From assembly GCA_027886185.1 (NCBI GenBank), contig WOAB01000056.1, positions 1,364,001-1,428,000 on the forward strand: DNA of 64,000 bases, in the 5' to 3' direction. This DNA comes from Rheum nobile (Eukaryota; Streptophyta; Magnoliopsida; Caryophyllales; Polygonaceae). The notes beneath the pieces are model-generated. The model saw only the letters and a list, made by a program, of their open reading frames with translations, was not told the DNA's origin and searched no databases. Below are positions 21,716 to 31,331 of this stretch, piece by piece. A program made the position numbers and the translations under genes. How positions within the stretch are numbered: position 1 is the first letter of the stretch; each line of letters opens with the position of its first letter.

Positions 21716-21728
21716 TGGAGGAGTGGAC
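21702..21728. repeat. 27-bp direct repeat at a retroelement junction, right copy
   Basis: Same sequence and orientation as 17775-17801. It marks the right limit of the rearranged gypsy element. Confidence 0.9.
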
Positions 21729-22072
21729 TAAATGTGAATATAGTATATAAGCCTATTGAATTTTTATATTTAATATAATTGACAATAAATAAGTAATCTA
21801 CTGAATCTATATAATATAATTAATATATCCACTTTTAATATGGGATGAAGTTTATGTTCCAATAGTTCTCACCATTTCAAGACCTTAAGAGACAAGTTGC
21901 ACGTTTGTTTCCCACCATGAGCTTGCGGGGTTAGTAATAGATAATTACATATCTTTGTATTTATGTATATCTTATTTATGTTTTATAGTGATTTGTTATA
22001 TTTTGTATATATCTCAAAAGATAACCCTATATATTTGTTAAAGTGGGGCATAATCATATTTTCCCACAAATC
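21729..22072. other. AT-rich spacer, ends with LINE target duplication
   Basis: No gene. The last 11 bp (22062-22072, TCCCACAAATC) are repeated exactly at 35493-35503, directly after a poly(A) tail, and mark the insertion site of the LINE. Confidence 0.6.
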
Positions 22073-22838
22073 CTTTCTAATGTGGGATGACAATAGGGTA
22101 AAAAATGAAAACAAAAATGCTCTCGAATACGACTCTTCTCCTACCTCAAACACTGAAACCTCAAACCCTAGCCCTCGGTGGCGGCTGCGTCTGAACCCAC
22201 TGAACTTGAACCTCTTCTTCACTTTCTGTTGCTCTATCAACCTTATTCTTACCCTCTACTGTCTTCTCAACCCTGGTTCTTTAGCCACCAACTACATATG
22301 TGACGTATCAAGATGGATTTGGACCAAGGCGATGTCTGGCATCCTCTTCATGTTCACAGTTGGGTTAGGTTACCTAATCTCGGCTGAGACAGAAGAAGAT
22401 CTTTAACATAAAGCCTTTAACAACTCTCTTCGAAGCTTCCTTGCTGCGGAGTCCCCGAGTTTTAAGGCGACTGAGATCTCCTTCTGGCATCGGCGGTGTC
22501 TGAAGAGATCTGAGCTGGGCACTGTGGATCGTGAAAGGACCCCAGAGTATGGGCATTTCCAGCGCCGCTTGGATGATTGGAGCCTTGTTGGTTTCGATTT
22601 CTTGGATACGGCCTCTGTTGATGGATCTGATGGAAGAACCAGTCAATATTTGTTTCTCCACAATTTCAGGTGTTCTCTCTCCTTGACTCCCCCTACCCTC
22701 TTTCTTGTTCCTCTATTGCTGCTGTATTTTCCTATATATTGGTTACTTTATTTCCTGACTCTGAGTATCAACTCGTTGAACTCTTTTAACTCCCTTGCTT
22801 ACTCTTTTCTTTGGTGTTTCTTGTGGTTGTTCTTTTCT

Positions 22839-22865
22839 CTGTGTGTGTGTGTGTGTGTGTGTGTT
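22839..22865. repeat. (GT)n microsatellite
   Basis: About 13 TG dinucleotides in the LINE 5' region, just upstream of ORF1. Confidence 0.9.
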
Positions 22866-22892
22866 TGTATTGCATCTTCCTTTATCCAATCT

Positions 22893-24368
22893 AATGGATA
22901 CGGGGAAGAAAACCTTGAAGGAGGTGCTCTGCACCTCCCCTGATGGGTTTGGTATCTCGACTGTTGGCAAAAATCTTTCTTCCGAACCCTCTATCTTGAA
23001 CAAAAATGAGGTGACCCATCCTTCGGTTGGAATGCTGAACCCTCTGATGAGACTCACAGTCTCCCTATTTTGAACAAACCAGTCATCGACATGGATTTAT
23101 TCTTTTCCAAACTCTCCGGGGTTAGAGAAAACATCCTGAAACTAAAGGAGACTTCTCTCCTTGGGTATATCATCGATGAAACTGTGGATTTCTCTAAACT
23201 TAGAAACAAATTGAAAAATGATTGGCATTTTATCAAAGGGTCTTTTGAGATTCTAGAAAAGCCTAACTTATGGTTTGAGATCCGTTTTGCAAATCCTATT
23301 GATCAAAAAAAGACTTGGGATGGTAGACCATACCATGTCTTTGGTAAACTTATGCTTTTAAAGCCTTGGTGTTCTAATTTTGATCCATTTTTTGAACCCA
23401 TATCCATTGTGGATATGTGGATTCGTATCCCACAATTGCATGTTGAATATATTAGTTTTGATGCCATCAACACCATACTTGAAATGAACAACATGGGAAC
23501 ACTCATTAAGCTAGATCCTTTCACAGAAAAAAGACAAAGAGTTAGTTACGCTAGAGTTTGCATACATGTTGATGTTAAAAGAGTGAGTCACAAAACTATT
23601 GTTATCCCAAATGAGGAAGGCACGGCTAAGGTGTATACCATTTGGTTTGAGGAATGCCTCGAAGGCTATGGAAATTGTGGGGCAATTGATCACATTTTTG
23701 ACAAATGCCCCATGAGAAATGCTAAACCACAGTATTTACAAATGAATTTCCAGAGACTGAAGGTGAGCTCTCCTACTGACAACTCAAAGGAGGATCCTTC
23801 TGACTCCACCAGAAAGTGGAAAACTGTTTCTCACAAGAAAAAAAACAACAATGAAGCAAAGAGTGCTTCTTCTCCCCCCTCTTCTACTTCGGTCAAGAAC
23901 AATGGTTTTACTGTGGTTTATCAAAATGTTACTGATTCTTCTATGGATCAAGTAATGGATTCTTCCACCAATGTTATCCTTGAACCTGCTATGGTGACTG
24001 AACAAGCTACTCCTATTGTCATCCCAGCTACTGCAGTTCCTTCTCTTGCTGAGAAAGGTACTTTACAATCTGAGATGCCTGATGGCCTTAATCATCTTTC
24101 TCCTCTGAAACACCCTAATGATGATAATACCAAGGTGAGCCTGGGGGCTCCTCCATGTCAGATCCCTATGCTGGACAACTTGGACATCCCAATCATAGGG
24201 GATGATGAGATGTATAAGATCTTGAGCACTGATGGCTTGCTGGATGAATTTCTGGAGTGCCCAAAAGCTCCCCAGAAAGATGGTGAAGAGTATCTATTTG
24301 ATCTCTCTACCCCTGGGGAGTCTCTGCCTCTTGTGAGCAACATTATCCCTTTGAAGGCCACTGCTAAG
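22893..24368 (+). pseudogene. LINE ORF1, 5' part (DUF4283-like nucleic-acid-binding protein)
   Basis: Starts at MDTGKKTLKEVL and shifts frame between about 23010 and 23040. The long open stretch from 23070 carries the plant LINE ORF1 core (WFEIRF, GRPYHVFGKLMLLKPW, VDMWIRIPQL), then GYGNCGAIDHIFDKC, a CCHC-type knuckle lacking its first Cys, then a Ser/Thr/Lys-rich tail. ORF1 proteins bind LINE RNA. The frame is cut at 24368 by the LTR element and resumes at 29704. Confidence 0.85.
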
Positions 24369-25149
24369 TGATAACAGGAATTTGTCGTTCTAATTCCTAC
24401 TATGCAAAATATCCAAACAAACCTTAAACCGTAGTCCTAGGTAAGTAAATGTCGAATCCACAGGGAGGCGAATTCTATCTAAATATGCAATTCGTATGTC
24501 AATCAAACGTAACCAAAGGGGGGTTTTGTGAGTTTAAGTAATCTAAGCATGCAAAAGTAAACAAGCGAAAGAGTTGTGAAATCAGTGATGAGAAAAGCAC
24601 TTAGTCAAACAACATCCACTATTCGTATGACAAGTTGATCATAGATATTCATTCAAAATCTCATGCAATGGTGATTCCAATTCCTTTTCAGATATAACTA
24701 ATAGCACAACCAGATACTATTAACACTAACTAATTAAACAACCCTGAAACTATCAAGATTCAGTTTAACAGCAGCTTTACGGATAGGAATATAGTTTGAT
24801 ACAATTCTAGCATAAAACAACCAGCTTTTATCCTAGAATGTAAATCAGTTCTCTTCTGCATAAGACTAGCACAACCAGATACTAGTACGATGCAATTGCT
24901 ACTCTGAAATAGATATGCTCAACCAGTAACAATCTAAATCTAGCAATAGATCAATAACGACAAACCCTAGTTGCGTCCAAATAGAGATTATCAATATCAA
25001 TCATAAGCAACTTAAGCAAGAGAAAGATAAAAACCATGCAATAGATTAAGAACGAGAATCTCACAACTGAATTAAAATGAAAGCTTCAGCGTCTGACTAA
25101 GCCAAGGAGGCTTAGTTCTTCATAGCAAATACGTAAAGACTAATTAGGG
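24369..25149 (-). repeat. Truncated 3' LTR of the gypsy element
   Basis: Its 781 bp match 28399-29179 base for base in length. The rest (equivalent to 29180-29703) is missing and replaced by unrelated sequence beginning with a palindrome at 25146-25183. The outer end and target duplication are intact. Confidence 0.9.
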
Positions 25150-25183
25150 ACAGACTTGATCAAATTTGATCAAGTTTGTCCCT
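25146..25183. repeat. 38-bp palindrome at the LTR truncation point
   Basis: Near-perfect inverted repeat around TTGATCAAATTTGATCAA. Its left 22 bp (AGGGACAGACTTGATCAAAT and on) are also found in the gag-protease frame at 26478-26499, suggesting a template switch or gene-conversion junction. Confidence 0.8.
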
Positions 25184-25226
25184 TGTTTTTTTTGTTTTTT
25201 TTTTACACGAAAGAAAACGAACCTGA

Positions 25227-25345
25227 AAATGGCGGCGATCGCCGTAATTAAACGGCGGTCGCCGTCATTTGCCGCAAGCGAAGTGTCGGAGAAGGTGAAA
25301 ACGGCGGGCGCCGTAAGGTCGGCGGCGGGCGCCATGAACTCCTTC
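25227..25345. repeat. GC-rich near-palindromes beside the truncated LTR
   Basis: CGGCGATCGCCG, CGGCGGTCGCCG and CGGCGGGCGCC-type boxes in otherwise AT-rich DNA. The same box pair occurs at 26664-26905, 29341-29493 and in the other gypsy element. Confidence 0.85.
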
Positions 25346-25452
25346 TTCACTTTGAAACGCTTTCTGCAGGTTAGTTCGACACAGAAAGCAAAAACTAAAA
25401 GGAAAAACAAAAGAAAATGATTAAGGGAAAGGAAAATAAACTACCTAACATC

Positions 25453-25464
25453 GGGTTGCCTCCC
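25453..25464 (-). other. GGGAGGCAACCC motif after gag-protease
   Basis: A short inverted-repeat motif on the minus strand between the gag-protease stop and the 3' LTR. From memory it is common after gag-protease in this class of plant gypsy elements; its function is unknown to me. Confidence 0.6.
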
Positions 25465-25514
25465 GATCAGCGCCTTAGTTAATGTCGTTGGCTCGACATA
25501 CTACTCGAAAATCC

Positions 25515-28322
25515 TCAATCCATATCGTCAGGCTCTTTGGGAACCTTCTCAATCCATACCTCATTCCTGAACCAATCATGGAAAGGTTTGAACCTTAGAC
25601 CATGCTTCTTCTTCAGCGGCTTCTCCATCTTGACCTTCTTAGTCGCGTCAACCCCATGCTTAGATTGATTTGGGGGGTGTTTAGCCTTGACTTCAGGGAC
25701 CTGCACCAAAGATGGAACGAGCCTCTCGCTCGGAGTTAGCAGTAAAGACGATTTGCCTGGTAGCTCTGGAGGGAGCTTATAGTGAGCGTCCCACACATCA
25801 ACACCTTCCTGCAAGTTAGTAGATATAGTAATATCCAAGCTAGAATCAACAGTAGGTGGTGTGTCATCTAGGTGGTCCTCATCAAAAACATCTTGCACCA
25901 CAGGCTCAAGTACATCAATTGCACACAAAGAATGACCATCAGAGGGGAATTTCGTGGCTTCATATATGTTATAATTAATGGTTTGGCCATCAAATTCCAT
26001 AGTCAAGGAACCAGTACTCACGTTGATTTTAGTGTTGACAGTTTTCAAGAAGGGTCTCCCTAACAGAATAGGGGCTATATGCATATCATGTTCCATATCA
26101 AGCACATAGAAGTCAGCAGGAAAAGTAAGATCACCAACCCTAACCAAAACATCCTCCACTATCCCTATAGGACGCACACTAGATCTATCAGCTAGCTGAA
26201 TGGAAATTTTGGTCGCATGCATGGGTCCTAATCCTAAGGATTCACAAAGAGATGAAGGTAAAACATTTATGGAAGCACCCAAATCTAACATAGCTTTATT
26301 GAACTTGATACCTCCAATGGTGACGGGGATGGTGAACATACCTGGGTCACCACACTTCTTGGGTAAGCGCTTCTGAAAAATAGCAGAGACATGTTCGCTT
26401 ACCTTCACCTTCTTCTTCTTGTTCCTATCCTGATTCCTCTTTGTGGTGCACATCTGCTTCAAGAACTTCGCATAACGAGGGACAGACTTGATCAAATTTA
26501 GGAGAGGCATGTTGACCTCAACGTTTCTGAACATCTCAAACATGTCCTTGTCCTGCGCAAGTGGCTTGGTATGCTTCAACGCAGACGGAAATGGTGCAAC
26601 AGGCTTCCAATCAGGAAAAATCGGAGGTTCATACTCTTTCTCAGCCTCAACTTCGACTATAGAGGGGCGGCGGGCGCCGCAATTTGTACGGCGGTCGCCG
26701 CAATTTTCTTCAGAAAAGTCGAGGGCTACATCATTATTACGGCGGGCGCCGTAAGTTTCGCAGCGGGCGCCGTGAACATCATCAGAAACTTCGGAACTTG
26801 GATCACCGTCACGGCGGGCGCCGCAATTTCCATCAGAGAAGTCGAGAGCAGATTCATCTCCACGGCGGGCGCCGTGGTCTTCACGGCGGTCGCCGTCGCT
26901 GTTCTGTTCCAGCTCCTGATCCGCTTCCTTGTCGACCTCAGAATCATCCTCTTCGAGCTTCTTCCCGCTCCTCAGAGTCATAGCACTGACATTCCTAATG
27001 TTCGGGTTCACTTCCGTTTGAGATGGAAGTTTACCAGAAATCTCCGCGTCAAGTTTATTCACCACTTGAGAGATTTGACCAAATTGTCTTTCCAGGTTCT
27101 GAATGCTAGCTTGTGTACTTTCCTGGAACTGTATGTGGCTCTTGGTCAACTTGGCAACATTCTCATTAAGGTTCACGTTGCTCTGCATCAGCATCTTCAT
27201 CATATCCTCCACAGACTATGAAGGATTCGAACTCTGCCCTTGCGGTCTTGGCACAAATGGTGGCCTAGGTTGTTGAGGATGACCCTGTTGTTGCACTTGG
27301 CCTTGATTCTATTCTGGGTCTCTCCATCTGAAGTTGGGATGATCCCTCCAACCAGGGTTGTATGTACTAGAGTAAGGATCATGCCTGGGCCTCTGCTGAT
27401 ATCCTCCTACTGCATTCACTTCCTCTTGTAGGGTAGGACACGAATCAGTAGGATGCAAGTCGTCATGACAAATCTCGCAGGCCTTAGCCTGCTGAGGCGT
27501 ACCTTTCAGCTTCAGACGCCTCACCTCCTCTCTCAGCACATCAAAATCATCTTGATCAATCCTTGATCGAGAACTAGCAACTACCAAGCTTTGGGAACCT
27601 CTCCCACTGTACTGCCTAGAGTCATCTGCCAGAGTAGCAAATATCTCTTGAGCCTCTTCATAAGTCCTCTTCAGAATATTTCCACCACATGAAGAGTTCA
27701 CCATTCGACGGTCATCTTCGCGGAGTCCTCCATGTAAATAGAGAATTAGATCATGTTTTTCGTAACCATGGTAGGGACAACTCTTCACCAGTTTCTTGAA
27801 GCGCTCATAGTAGTCATAGAGAGACTCATTAGACAGCTGCTCCACATTGCATATTTTTTTCTTGAGTTGATTGGACTTGATAGCTGGAAAGTATTTGTCG
27901 AGAAACACCTTCTTCAAATTCACCCAAGTAGTGATGCTTCCTGGCGGTAAAGAATGATACTAGTCTTTAGTAGAATCCTTCAGAGAAAAGGAAAAGACTC
28001 TCAACCTCATCTGATCTTCAGTAATCTCATATGGCCTCATACTGGTGCATACCTCAAGGAACTCATCCAGGTGCTGAATAGGATCCTCAAGCGGGGTTCC
28101 ACTGAATTTCGGGAGTACATGGACTACTCATGTCTTGAGCTCAAATTTAACCCCTTCACCCAGAGCAGGGAACTGCACAGCACGAGTTGGTTGCTCCAAG
28201 TTGGGAGCTGTCAAAGACTCAAGTGTAACACGAGCTACCATCCTGCGAGCTTGAAGAAAAGTTCTTTCGATTTCTGGATCAAAAGCTAGAGGTAGATTAT
28301 TAGTAACACGGGTGTGAACCAT
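25515..28322 (-). pseudogene. gag-protease polyprotein with four nonsense codons
   Basis: One reading frame throughout (MVHTRVTNN... to ...KEPDDMD). Capsid segment near 27920-27600 (NLKKVFLDKYFP). CX2CX4HX4C knuckle CEICHDDLHPTDSC near 27480-27430. Retropepsin near 26400-26000 with catalytic LDLGASINVLP (about 26290-26257) and ILLGRPFL. The frame is broken by stops near 28128, 27958, 27310 and 27220, each a codon that C-to-T or G-to-A change could make from CGA, TGG or CAG. Between capsid and protease is an acidic region repeating GARR, encoded by the GC-rich boxes. Role: virus-like particle formation and self-cleavage. Confidence 0.9.
26664..26905. repeat. GC-rich boxes within gag-protease coding sequence
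   Basis: About eight CGGCGGGCGCCG or CGGCGGTCGCCG boxes, 20-50 bp apart. On the minus strand they give repeated (C/H/Y)GARR and CGDRR peptides. The intervening peptide ALDFS(D/E) is also repeated. Confidence 0.88.
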
Positions 28323-28377
28323 AAGATAGGTTCACACCAAGATTGACACACAAATCACACACAAATAGATTATTGCC

Positions 28378-28395
28378 TCCCCGGCAACGGCGCCA
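28378..28395 (-). other. Primer binding site, tRNA-Asp
   Basis: Minus strand TGGCGCCGTTGCCGGGGA, three bases inside the LTR, is complementary to the 3' end of tRNA-Asp. It fixes the element's orientation. Confidence 0.93.
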
Positions 28396-28398
28396 ATT

Positions 28399-29703
28399 TG
28401 ATAACAGGAATTTGTCGTTCTAATTCCTACTATGCAAAATATCCAAACAAACCTTAAACCGTAGTCCTAGGTAAGTAAAGGTCGAATCCACAGGGAGGCG
28501 AATTCTATCTAAATATGCAATTCGTATGTCAATCAAACATAACCAAAGGGGGGTTTTGTGAGTTTAAGTAATCTAAGCATGCAAAAGTAAACAAGCGAAA
28601 GAGTTGTGAAATCAGTGATGGGAAAAGCACTTAGTCAAACAACATCCACTATTCATATGACAAGTTGATCATGGATACTCATTCAAAATCTCATGCAATG
28701 GTGATTCCAATTCCTTTTCAGATATAACTAATAGCACAACCAGATACTATTAGCACTAACTAATTAAACAACCCTGAAACTATCAAGATTCAGTTTAACA
28801 GCAGCTTTACGGATAGGAATATAGTTGGATACAATTCTAGCATAAAACAACCAGCTTTTATCCTAGAATGTAAATCAGTTCTCTTCTGCATAAGACTAGC
28901 ACAACCAGATACTAATACGATGCAGTTGCTACTCTGAAATAGATATGCTCAACCAGTAACAATCTAAATCTAGCAATAGATCAATAACGACAAACCCTAG
29001 TTGCGTCCAAATAGAGATTATCAATATCAATCATAAGCAACTTAAGCAAGAGAAAGATAAAAACCATGCAATAGATTAAGAACGAGAATCTCACAACTGA
29101 ATTAAAACGAAAGCTTCAGCGTCTGACTAAGCCAAGGAGGATTAGTTCTTTATAGCAAATACGTAAAGACTAATTAGGGTTTGAGAGAGAATACAAGATT
29201 ATGATGATAAACAAGCCTTTTCTCAACCCTTAAATACTAAAGGAAATAAAGCTAAGTTAATCTAAAACGAAATAATAAAAAGTAATAAAATAATGCAAAA
29301 TAACATATAAGGAAAATCCGGCTCGGCGGTCTTCTGACACGGGCGGCGGGCGCTGCATCCTTCACGGCGGGCGCCGTAATTGCGACAGTCGCCGTCTTTC
29401 CACGGCGGGCGCCGTAATTACATCGTAGCCAATGTTGTTGGATGGGAATTGACGGCGGTCATCGTAAGTTGCACGGCGGGCGCCGTAATCGCGTTTCTTC
29501 CTCCTTTGTCTCTTCAGCTCCCGAAAGCGTGTCTTCAGCACCTCCTCAATGTCTCATATGATCTTCAAAATAGCTCAAACACCTCCAAATACACCAACTT
29601 CGCCTCCAAACGTCATACACATGAATGTGTCTAAATCTACCCGAATGGCACCAATAAAACCTCTAATGACTCTTACTTAAGCCCTACAAAGTAGTGCTTA
29701 TCA
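28399..29703 (-). repeat. 5' LTR of the gag-protease element, 1305 bp
   Basis: On the minus strand runs TGATAAGCACT to CCTGTTATCA. U3 holds GC-rich boxes at 29341-29493 and a TATA-like TATTTAAGG near 29237-29229. Confidence 0.92.
29341..29493. repeat. GC-rich boxes in U3 of the gag-protease LTR
   Basis: CGGCGGGCG(C/T)(C/T)G at about 29344, 29364, 29402 and 29474, with CAGTCGCCG and CGGCGGTCATCG variants between. They lie roughly 105-255 bp upstream of the TATA-like box, the same spacing as in the gag-only element. Confidence 0.88.
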
Positions 29704-29840
29704 CTAAGCCTTCTACTGAAGGAGATAATGCAAAAAAGCCAGCTACTACAACATCTGAGCCCAGCAAACGCAAGAAAATGACCTGTGAGGAAGATATCGC
29801 CACCTCGGGGCTGAAGGATGTGAAGAAACTTAAGAAGTAA
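29704..29840 (+). pseudogene. LINE ORF1, 3' part
   Basis: Continues the frame cut at 24368 (ATAK then PSTEGDNAKKP) into a Lys-rich end KDVKKLKK and a TAA. One copy of CTAAG is the target duplication of the inserted LTR element. Confidence 0.85.
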
Positions 29841-31331
29841 TTATGTGTAAGTCAAGTAATCAATTTTTGGGTTTTGTTCCTTACAAGCTTGAAACCTTTG
29901 TGAAAAGGGAAACCCCTTTGAAATCCTTTTTGAGTCATTGCCTTTGTTGTGACAGAACCACTTTGATTACTAATTGTGCTAAATGCTTTTGTCCTTGTTC
30001 TCCTTGCCATCTGACTGCTTACTGGTCCTTTGGCTCTTTTGTGGAAGCTTGGACCATTATCCTTAATGAGAAGATGTTTAAGTTTCTGTTGTGTATTCCT
30101 CTTGTCTACAATTGTCATCATAACTATAACAACCAAGATTTCATTCCTATCTTCTGTTTTATTTTGATATGGAATTGGCATATGATTACAAACTTAAATC
30201 ATGCCTTTGTATGGCTAGAAGGCTTCTGGATTCTTTCTATTGAAGTATTTCTCTCATTCAGGTTTATAGTTCACTATAACTCTCATGATATGCAGTATGT
30301 CTATTTTTTAAACTATACACGATCAAAATGTATCAACTGCCCAGGAAAGTATGAAATTCGGGACCATACATGGTTACTTCCTCCCTGTGTGGATTCCAAC
30401 TGCAGCTTCCTTACCCATAAGATTTTAATTTGTTTATGTATCAAGGTAAGTACCTTTAAATTTAAAAAAATGCACATTGTATCATTCACTTACTGTTTTT
30501 TGGTTGGTTTGACTACTCTGCAGGATTACTGAGTCTTGATTTGGTGGCCTGAATTTACTATCAACAATGTTGGTACCAATCAAAAGATGAAACCCTAGAG
30601 CAAAAGAGAACCACCACCAAATATAAAATTCCACTCCTTGAACAAACTATTTTGGAGTCTTTACTCCAAGAACAATCTTTCTCTGAACAAACTTTTATGG
30701 AGTTTTTACTCCAAGAACAATCTTTATCTGAACCACTTGAGCATTGATTGTGATCTATTTACTCTATGTGATTGCACAATGAAATTTCAAAGGATAAATA
30801 CCTAAAAGGTGTTGCTGAATCTTATCTCTAAAATTGATACCTTTTCCAGGAATCTATATATCTACTATCGATATAGGAATATGCTTGATATATACAGGGT
30901 ATGCCTTTTGTGGAGTATTGCGAATATTAAGCATGAACATGAAATGAGGCATAATGATGATCCAGTCCAAATTCAGGAAATTATTGTGTATGACAGATTC
31001 TCTAAAATCTATGAACACTTGTTCCAACCTACTAAGAATCATAATGTCTGGTCTCCCTTACACCATTATGGTTACTCAATAAAGAATACTCGTAAGCAAA
31101 TCCTTTTGAGGATGAACAAGTTCTACTCTGAAACCACAACTAATAATAAAGATACTTGCATAAACAGGACTACACTTAGCCTCGATACTGATAACTTGCA
31201 AACCAACAAAAGAACTACAACGTTTAATTATCATACACCTACAAAAAAAAAACTAATGTTAATAACAATAGATAGGGAAAAGAAGCCCCCTAAATGTCTT
31301 AGGATATGGGGCAATAATATAATTAGTTTTT
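29841..31331 (+). other. LINE inter-ORF spacer
   Basis: About 1.5 kb between ORF1 and ORF2, unusually long for a plant L1. It contains two open stretches (29843-30532 and 30809-31486) without recognisable domains, and a short duplication GGAGT(C/T)TTTACTCCAAGAACAATCTTT near 30654 and 30700. It could be an insertion or a rapidly diverging spacer. Confidence 0.5.

Larger units (their letters stand above)
24369..29703 (-). mobile_element. Non-autonomous Ty3/gypsy element with gag-protease, inserted in LINE ORF1
   Basis: TG...CA element flanked by an exact 5-bp duplication CTAAG (24364-24368 and 29704-29708). Minus orientation: 5' LTR 29703-28399, tRNA-Asp primer site, gag-protease frame 28322-25515, the GGGAGGCAACCC motif, then a truncated 3' LTR to 24369. 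No RT, RNase H or integrase. The protease type and tRNA-Asp priming point to the Athila/Tat side of plant gypsy. Four nonsense codons make gag-protease inactive. Confidence 0.92.

Noticed and set aside
25872..27431. Plus-strand ORFs including a 216-residue one
   Set aside because: They are antisense shadows of the gag-protease frame on the minus strand.
29843..30532. 229-residue plus-strand ORF as a membrane protein gene
   Set aside because: It lies in the LINE inter-ORF spacer, shows no domain, and its hydrophobic codons reflect T-rich DNA.
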